Source of the DNA: Candidatus Poribacteria bacterium | GTDB lineage: Bacteria > Poribacteria > WGA-4E > WGA-3G | Length of the DNA stretch: 64,000 nucleotides | Direction: 5' to 3' | NCBI GenBank assembly: GCA_022827185.1 | Contig: JAJDTM010000030.1 | Coordinates: 1 to 64,000 of the forward strand | Part shown: positions 7,269 through 15,100 of the stretch, piece after piece | How the letters are laid out: every line of letters begins with the position of its first letter | Position numbering within the stretch: position 1 is the stretch's first letter | Translations under genes and position numbers: made by a program | The notes under the pieces: generated by a model | Told to the model about the DNA's origin: nothing | The model's input: the letters and a program-made list of their open reading frames with translations, nothing else | Database searches by the model: none

Positions 7269-8183
7269 ATGAAACAAAGATCCTTCAAAGTTGGCAAACG
7301 AGTCTATTCCAATCCCGCTGTTGTAGACCTAGTGGAACTTCACGGTGAAGTTTCTCAAGATCCAGAAGAAATTATCCGACATTTAGCGCGTAATGAGATT
7401 GCTGATGCTAGAAACTATGGGTTGAGTGGTCCACCTTTCGATCCACGAATTCTCGCTTCTATAATGGGAATTCAGCCTAAAGAATCAAAACAATTAATTC
7501 ATAGCAAAGACGCAGAACTCCAACCAATAGGGAAAGATAATAGAAATTTAATAATCAAATACAATCCGGATAAACCTAAGACCCGGCAAAACTTCTCAAT
7601 TGCCCATGAGATCGCCCATACCCTTTTTCCGGAATATAGAGATCAGTACAAGGCTCACCACAAAATTGGTAAATTCAATCCTGATAGTGAGGTAGAGTTT
7701 TTGTGCGATTTAGGAGCCGGTGAGATTATCATGCCTGCTCCTGAATTTAATCGAGATATTGAGAAAATGGGGATCTCTCTGAAATCTCTAGAGAGGCTTT
7801 CCAAACGCTACAATGCCTCGTTGGAGGCAACTGCTAACCGAATGATTACAACCAATCTTGATTATTGTGCTCTGATGGTATTGGGTTACAGTTACAAACC
7901 TTCTGAGCTGCGTCAAATTGAAAACGCCAAGAACCAACCCAAAATGAAGTTAAGAGTTCAGTATTCCATTCCATCGAAATATTTCTTTACCTATATCCCA
8001 AAGCACAAATCAATTGAAGAATCTTCGCCTCTGTACGAAGTATCTGTAACTCGGAACCCGTTTCAAGGGAACATTATTTTTAATTTTACGAATCCTGCCC
8101 TTGATACGTATGCTGAAGCAATAGCCTTACCTGGAACTCATAATGCTGATTTTGATTCTCGTGTCTTAGTTTTCCTATTCTAG
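7269..8183 (+). CDS. capP: ImmA/IrrE-like zinc metallopeptidase, CapP-like, module B
   Basis: A 304-residue ImmA/IrrE-family peptidase with the HExxH motif in 'SIAHEIAHTLFPEY' (about residues 113-126) followed by 'FLCDLGAGEIIMP', the usual third-ligand region. I chose the ATG at 7269, since it follows the repressor stop by 2 bases; an upstream frame from 7224 would overlap the repressor. Expected function: cleaves the paired repressor to induce CBASS. The C-terminal half (from about 190, 'CALMVLGYSYKP') is probably a GAF-like sensor by analogy with IrrE, but I cannot confirm this from motifs. Confidence 0.72.
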   Translation: MKQRSFKVGKRVYSNPAVVDLVELHGEVSQDPEEIIRHLARNEIADARNYGLSGPPFDPRILASIMGIQPKESKQLIHSKDAELQPIGKDNRNLIIKYNPDKPKTRQNFSIAHEIAHTLFPEYRDQYKAHHKIGKFNPDSEVEFLCDLGAGEIIMPAPEFNRDIEKMGISLKSLERLSKRYNASLEATANRMITTNLDYCALMVLGYSYKPSELRQIENAKNQPKMKLRVQYSIPSKYFFTYIPKHKSIEESSPLYEVSVTRNPFQGNIIFNFTNPALDTYAEAIALPGTHNADFDSRVLVFLF

Positions 8184-8307
8184 CGGTGATATGATACATA
8201 AACATTGAAAAACACGAAAATTGCCTGACATCCGATGCAAATTTGTACTAAACTTTAAGAACTTATGGCACAACGGAGTGTGCCTACTACTTCTGCAGAG
8301 TTCCTTT

Positions 8308-8480
8308 ATGCCCACACTCGAATTCAACGGAAAACATCATATCTGTACCCACCACCTCACCGTCCCCTACCGACCACTTGAAACTGACGAAAACCGCTCC
8401 TGCAACCCAACCGGTGAAGACGATAATCTCATTATCCACGGCGACAACCTACATGCCCTCAAAGCATTACTCCCCCGTTA
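8308..8480 (+). pseudogene. N-terminal remnant of adenine DNA methyltransferase, cut by MITE
   Basis: Reads 'PTLEFNGKHHICTHHLTVPY', then 'GEDDNLIIHGDNLHALKALL', ending at 'PRY'. This is the start of a Mod-type DNA methyltransferase up to just before the expected DPPY region. The reading frame then runs into CCATAGGTGTCAATTTA, the inverted end of the element at 8481. No methyltransferase sequence reappears beyond the element, so the rest was lost. The first residues closely match the remnant at 3018, and both follow a CapP-like gene with a similar leader (GCRGAGTT...TATG). Confidence 0.75.
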
Positions 8481-8978
8481 CCATAGGTGTCAATTTAGCG
8501 ATTTTCGATAACATTTTTCGCGTAGATTCGTGTAGATGCCGCTCCTACGGGGCTTAGATTTGTGAAGCAACGTTTTTCTACAGAGATACCATCCCTACGG
8601 GATTCAAGAGGTTTTTGAAGTCTTCAGGATTTCCGCGTAGAATCCGGTTCGGTTAGGAAACCGAACCTACCGGACCTGGGGCGAAGGAAAATAAACTCTA
8701 CGGGATTCAAGAGGTTTTTGAAGGCGTCAAGGTTTCCGCGTCGTATCCGGTTCGGTTGATGACGTTTAATAAAATATTTCGGTAATTGACGGGCAATAAT
8801 GCACGTCGCATTTGGGCGAGTACGCCGCAGAATTGCCCTACTACAAACGGGCAGGTTCGTAGTAGTGCGATTTATCGCACGTTCCAACATTACCGAATTA
8901 AATTGTTAATCTTCATCAAACCGAACCTGCTGGACCTGGGGCGAAGGCGGTTATTTTTTCTTAAATTGACACTTATGG
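8481..8978. mobile_element. MITE-like element with 17-base inverted ends
   Basis: The left end is CCATAGGTGTCAATTTA (8481-8497). The right end is TAAATTGACACTTATGG (8962-8978), its reverse complement with one mismatch. No coding capacity for a transposase is visible. The interior has a direct duplication of a module beginning CTACGGGATTCAAGAGG (near 8611 and 8698), each ending near an ATCCGGTTCGGTT motif. Shorter relatives lie at 18533 and 59548. Just beyond the right end is a GGGGCTGGGTGACCCAGCCCC palindrome (8977-8997). It ended a methyltransferase gene. Confidence 0.65.
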
Positions 8979-9054
8979 GGCTGGGTGACCCAGCCCCTAC
9001 GAGCCTACTGTGTGTGGAAATAATTATGGGATTTTAGGGATTACTGAGAGAAAA

Positions 9055-9086
9055 GGGAACCCCAAAGTTTTGGCTTTGAGGTTCCC
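9055..9086 (-). terminator. intrinsic terminator of the giant secreted protein gene
   Basis: On the minus strand GGGAACC...GGTTCCC forms a long hairpin with a second paired block (CAAAG/CTTTG) and is followed by TTTTCTCTC. It lies 87 bases after the stop of the 2,912-residue gene. Confidence 0.75.
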
Positions 9087-9134
9087 GGTCTCTTGTCGGT
9101 TAAGAGGGAAATGTGACTGATAAATTCCCCTCTT

Positions 9135-9167
9135 AACTGATAACTGGTAACTGGTAACTGACAACTA
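9135..9167. repeat. AACTGATAACTGGTAACTG-type short tandem repeat
   Basis: Degenerate 7-8 base units (ACTGATA, ACTGGTA, ACTGACA) lie between the stop and the terminator of the giant gene. The same family recurs at 22996, 35177 and 53651. The run CTCTTAACTGATAACTG is identical here and at 53653. Confidence 0.6.
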
Positions 9168-9172
9168 TTAAA

Positions 9173-12100
9173 CTATTTCCGTATCAACAGCTTGCGGGTT
9201 GCCATGTAATCACCGGCTTTGAGGGTGTAGAAATATATGCCTGTGGCGACCTTCTCACCGAGATAATTCCGTCCATCCCAATGCGCGGCCTTGCTCCGAT
9301 TCCGGTAGAAACCGGCAGGTTGGTGCCCCAATCGCAACGTCCGCACGACTCGTCCCCGGATATCGTAGATCGTTAGCGTAACTTCTGCCGGTTCGGCGAG
9401 CTGATACGGGATCCACGTCTCAGGGTTGAACGGGTTCGGGTAGTTTGACAGCAACTCGGTTGTCTCCGGCAGCACCAGTGTTTCAATAGACGGTGCAGCC
9501 CCAGCGACATCCGTGACATTGACGGTGACGAGGACACTACCGACCCGCCCCGCGCCATCGGTGGCGCGCACGGCGAGATCGGTGTAAGAATTTTTCGTTT
9601 CATAGTCAAGTGCCGCGCTGGTTTTCATCTGTCCCGTATTCGCGTCAATACTGAACGATCCCGCATCGCCTCGCTGCAGCGAATAGGTCACTGTTTGCCC
9701 ACTCTCGGGTATTGCTTGAAAGGGATCGCCGATGTTTGTGTTGGTTGCGGTGTTCTCTGCGACGGTGAGCGTGACCCTCCCCGAAGTGCTGAATTTTGGT
9801 GCCTCCCCAGCGACATTCGTGACATTGATGGTAACAGTGATTCTGTCTAATCCCTTGCCCTTTTCACGATAGGCATAGTCTCTAAAGATGTCTCGGTATT
9901 CATTGTCTGCAGCGTTGCCAGAGGCGTCAACCGTCACGGTGTAGGAACTCTTGGTTTCAAAATCCAAGGCTGCCTTGGTTTGGAGCTGCCCGGTAGTGCT
10001 GTCAATGCTAAACGATGCCGCATCCGTGCCACCGAGACTATAATAGATCGTATCACCCTCGGTATCCGTCGCAGCAAGCACAGCCCCGATGTTTGTGCCA
10101 GCTGCCGTGTTCTCCGCAACAGTGCGCGTGGCGGTGGCACCCGCTGTGAATACCGGTGGACGGTTATTAAGATCCATATCCTCTGGTGAGAATGTGAAGG
10201 TCCGGAGCGTGGCGTACGCTGAAAACGGAATCGGATTACCTCTGAGTTCAAAAATCTCTACCTTTTCTGATAAGCCAGACAGCGCGGATACATCACTGAT
10301 GTTATTGTGCGTCAGAGAGATCTGTAGCAGTTTGGGGAGCAAGGTCGTCAGCGGAGATAGATCACTGAGGCTCTTATTGTCCGTCAGTGTGAGGACTATC
10401 AGCTTGGTCATGCTACTCAGGGCAGATATATCAGTGACGGAAGTGCCATACAGATAGAATGATCTTAGGCTGGTCAAGCTGCTCAGGGCAGATATATCAG
10501 TGACGGAAGTGCCACCCACTGAGAGCGCCTGCAGATCGGTCATGCTACTCAGGGTAGATAGATCACTTATGGGATTGTCATGGAGATAGAGATCTGCCAG
10601 CTTGGTCAAACTACTCAGCGAAGATAGATCACTGATGTTATTCTCACTGAGATAGAGATATGACAGACCGGCGAATCCACTACTCAGGGGAGTTAGATCA
10701 CTGATGTCATTGTCACTGAGATCGAGATACCACAATTTGGTCAATCCCCTCAGATGCGATATATCACTTATGGAATTTGTAAATATATCGAGATATTTCA
10801 GCTTGGTCAAGCTGCTCAGGGGAGATATATCACTTATGGAATTTTTCCACAGATAGAGCTCTTCCAGATTGGTCAAACCACTCAGCGCGGATATATCACT
10901 GATCTTATTGTTACTCAGATAGAGTACTTTCAGATTGGTCATGCCGCTCAGGGGAGATAGATCAGTGAGGTCTTCGTTGTTCTGATTGAGCTGTCCACGC
11001 AGGACAGAAGGGGCAGGAGGGGCAGCAGCGGCGTTATTGTTGCCCCCAAAAGATGCACCACCGATGTTATTGCCATTCAGATTTAGATATGTCAGCTTGG
11101 TCAAGCCACTCAACTCAGATATATCACTGATGTTATTGCTGGACAGATTGAGCCATGTCAGGTTGGTGAGCCCGCTGAGATCTCCAGGTTGCAAACTGAT
11201 TGACTTGTTTACAATACTCAATTCTGTAACCCGCGCGAGATTCTCTTCGCGTATATTGGCAGGATTAGTTATACCCAGTGCTTTAGCAATCGCAGAACGT
11301 ACCGCTGGTGTGCGGTCCGGAAGAGGTGCTACTTCGGCGACGACATCCGTAACATTAATAGTAACAGCGATGCTATCATTCCCACCATGCCCATCTTGAA
11401 CGATCGCAGTGACCGAGTAAGAGTTCTTCGTTTCATAATCCAGGGCAGTACGAGTTAAGAGATTCCCCAAGACCGGATTAATGAAAAACGAGGCTGCATC
11501 CGTGCCACCGAGACTATAGGAGAGTCTATCATTATCGGCATCCGTCGCAGCAAGCACCGCACCGATGCTCCGAGGTGAATCTCTCCCCTCCGCAATAGAG
11601 CGCGTGGTGCTGGCACCTTCGGTGAAGGTCGGCGCGTTGTTTCCAGCTCTCTCATTGGCATCCGTGATATTGATCGTGACGCTGATATTGGCACTCCCAC
11701 CGTTGCCATCAGAAACAGAAACTGACACAGAATAAACGTTCTTCGTTTCATAATCTAACAACGCATTCGTCTGCAACATCCCGGAGGTGGAAACAATGCG
11801 AAACGAGGCTGCGTCCGTGCCACCGAGGGTATAGGTTAAGGTATCGCCGGTGTCTGGGTCTGTCGCAGCAACCGCAGCACCGAGCTCTTCACCGAAGTCG
11901 GCGTTCTCCCAGATAGAACGTGTCGCGGTGGTCGTTGCGAAGCTCGGTGCTTCGTTGACATCTGTGACACTGATCGTGACGGCGATGCTATCACTCCCAC
12001 CATTGCCATCAGAAACAGACACTGACACCGAGTAGGACGACTTGCTTTCATAGTTTAGAGCAGCACTGGTTCGGATTTGCCCTGATGTGCCGACAATGCT

Positions 12101-15100
12101 AAACGAGGCGGCATCCGTTCCACCCAAAGTATAGGTGAGTGTATCGCCGGTATCCGTATCTGTCGCGCCAATCGCAGTGCCGATGTTTGTGCCGGAAGCC
12201 GTATTTTCGGCAATAGACCGGATCGTGCTGGTGCCATCTGTGAACATGGGGGGCTCATTTACGACATCTGTAACGTTGATGGTGACAGCGATACTATCAC
12301 TCCCGCCATTGCCATCATCGACAGAGACTGTCACCGAGTAGGACGACTGGGTGTCATAGTTTAGGGCGGCACTGGTTCGGAGCTGCCCGGAGGTGGACAC
12401 AATGCTGAACGAGTACGCATCCGGGCTACCGACAAGACTATAGGTTAAGGTGTCGTTATCCTCATCCGTCGCAGCAATAGGACTCCCGATGTTTGTATCG
12501 GCACTGGTATATTCCGCAACAGACCGTGTGGTGCTGGTGCCTTCGGTAAATACAGGGGTGGTCGTGACATTGATCGTGACGCTGATCGTATCACTCTTAC
12601 CGTTGCCATCAGAGACAGAGACGGTCACAGCATAAGACGACTTGGTTTCATAATCCAGTGCAGCTTTGGTTTGGAGCTGCCCGGATGTGGAAACAATAGT
12701 AAATGAACTGGCATCTGTGCCACTCAGCGTATACGTGAGTGTGTCCTTGGGCGTATACGTGAGTGTGTTGATATCTGGGTCTGTCGCAGCAACCGCAGCG
12801 CCGATGTTTGTGCCAGAAGTCGCGGTCTGATCTATGGAACGGGTCGCAGTGGTGCTTGCGAAACTCGGTGCTTCATTGACATCCGTGACACTGATCGTAA
12901 CGGTGATCTGGGTAAGAAACACATCATCTGAGACCATAAGATAAAGCAGATAGGAGGACCGCGTTTCAAAGTCTAATGCTGCTTTTGTTTTTATCTGTCC
13001 CGATGTGCTGTCTATAGTGAAGGCAGCATGATCTGGGTTGTTGGAGAAGTCGGGAGCGAAGCCGTACGTATACTGGAGCGTGTCCCCATCCTGATCGGTT
13101 GCCGCGACAGGTGTGCCGATGTTTGTGTCGGCTGCGGTGTTCTCCGCGACCGAGCGCGTCGTTCGATCTCCATCCGTGAACACAGGCGAATCGTTAGCAT
13201 CCGTGACGTTAATCGTGACGGCGATGCTATCACTGCCGCCCCTGCCATCGGAAACAGAAACCGACACTGCGTAGGATGACTTGGTTTCATAGTCTAAGGC
13301 GGCACTGGTTTGCAGTTGCCCAGATGTGCTGACGATACTGAACGAACTTGCATCGGTGCCACCGAGCGTATACGTGAGTGTGTCGTTGGTATCCGTATCC
13401 GTCGCAGCCACGGCAGTGCCAATATTGACATCGGCTGCCGCCCATTCAGCAACCGAGCGTGTGGTACTGGCACCATCTGTGAAGGTCGGCGCGCTGTTTC
13501 CAGCACTCACTTGAATTGTGAACGTCAAGGTGGCTGAAAGGTTGCTATCACTCGCCGTATAGGTATAAGTCGTTAAAGCCGAAACAGCCGTGGGTGTGCC
13601 TGAGAGGACGCGCGTTGAAGGCGTGAATGTCAACCCAGCAGGGAGTGCCGGTGTCACCGTGTATGTGAGCGTCGTGTTCGCATCAGGATCCGTTGCTGCT
13701 GGCAAGGTCACGGATGTGATTGCCGTGCCGTTGGTGGCAGAAATACTACTGATGGTTGTTCCCGCACTGAACGCTGGTGCTTCGTTTGCATTCGTGACAT
13801 TGACGGTGACGAGGACGCTATTGACGAGACCCTCGCTATCCGTCGCGCGGACGGCGAGATTGCTGTAAGCGTTTTTCGTTTCATAGTCAAGTGCCGCGCG
13901 GGTTTTCAGCTGCCCCGTGTTTGCATTAATACTAAACGAATCCTTATCACCCCGCTGGAGTGAATAGGTCACTGTATCCCCACTATCGGGGTCTGTTGCC
14001 TGGAAGGCATCGCCGATGTTGGTGTTGGCGGCGGTGTTCTCTGCGACGGAGAGCGTGACCCGCCCAGAAATGTCGAAACTCGGTTTCTCATTGACGTTTG
14101 TGACACTGATCGTGACGGCGATGCTATCTGTGTTATTTGCCGTATTGCCATCGTCAGCAGTAATCGTCACCGAATAAGACGCTTTTGTCTCGCGGTCCAG
14201 TGCTGCGCTGGTTTGGAGTTGCCCTGTATTGCTGACGATGCTGAACGAGGACGCATCTGTGCCACCGAGCGTATAGGTGAGCGTGTCGTTATCCGTATCT
14301 GTTGCAGCGACGGCACTGCCGATGTTTTGCCCTGAAGCTGTGTTCTCTGCGACCGAGCGCGTGGTGCTACTGCCATCCGTGAAGGTCGGTGGGTTATTAG
14401 CAGGCGCGCTCACTTGAATTGTGAACGTCAAGGTCGCTGAAAGGGTGCTATCACTTGCCGTATAGGTATAAGTCGTTGAAGCCGACACAGCCGTAGGGGT
14501 TCCAGCGAGGATGCGCGTTGAAGCCGTAAAGGTCAACCCGGCAGGGAGTGTCGGTGTCACCGTGTATGTGAGGGTAGTGTTCGCGTCAGGGTCGGTTGCT
14601 GCTGGCAAGGTCACGGAGGTGATTGCCGTTCCGTTGGTGGCAGAAATATCACTGATGGTTGTTTCGGTAGCGAATGCCGGTGCCTCATTGACGTTTGTGA
14701 CACTGATCGTGACGGTGATCGTATCGGTCAAAGTTCCGTCGGAAGCCGTCACAACGACCGTATAGGAATTGTCGTTTTCATAGTTCAGGGCATTCTTTGT
14801 TTTCAGTTGCCCTGTATTGCTGTCAATGCTGAAGGCTGCGGCATCCCCTGCTGTCGGGATCGAATAGGTAATCGTATCCTTAGCGATGAGCTGACCTATG
14901 TTCACCGGGTCCGGCTTCTTATCCTGATCGGTGGCGGTGACTGTTGTGCCGATGTTTGTGTTCGCAACCGAGTTCTCTGCGATCGTGCGCGTGGTGCTAT
15001 CGCCATCTGTGAACACCGGTGCATCGTTGGCATCCGTGAGGTTGATGGTGACGGGAATGCTGGTGCTGAGGCTACTATCACCAGTGCCATCGGCGGCAGT

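Noticed and set aside
1756..8183. XRE/ImmA-like pairs as type II toxin-antitoxin systems
   Set aside because: HExxH peptidases paired with XRE repressors and divergent from CBASS operons fit CapH/CapP better; no RES or other toxin domain is seen.
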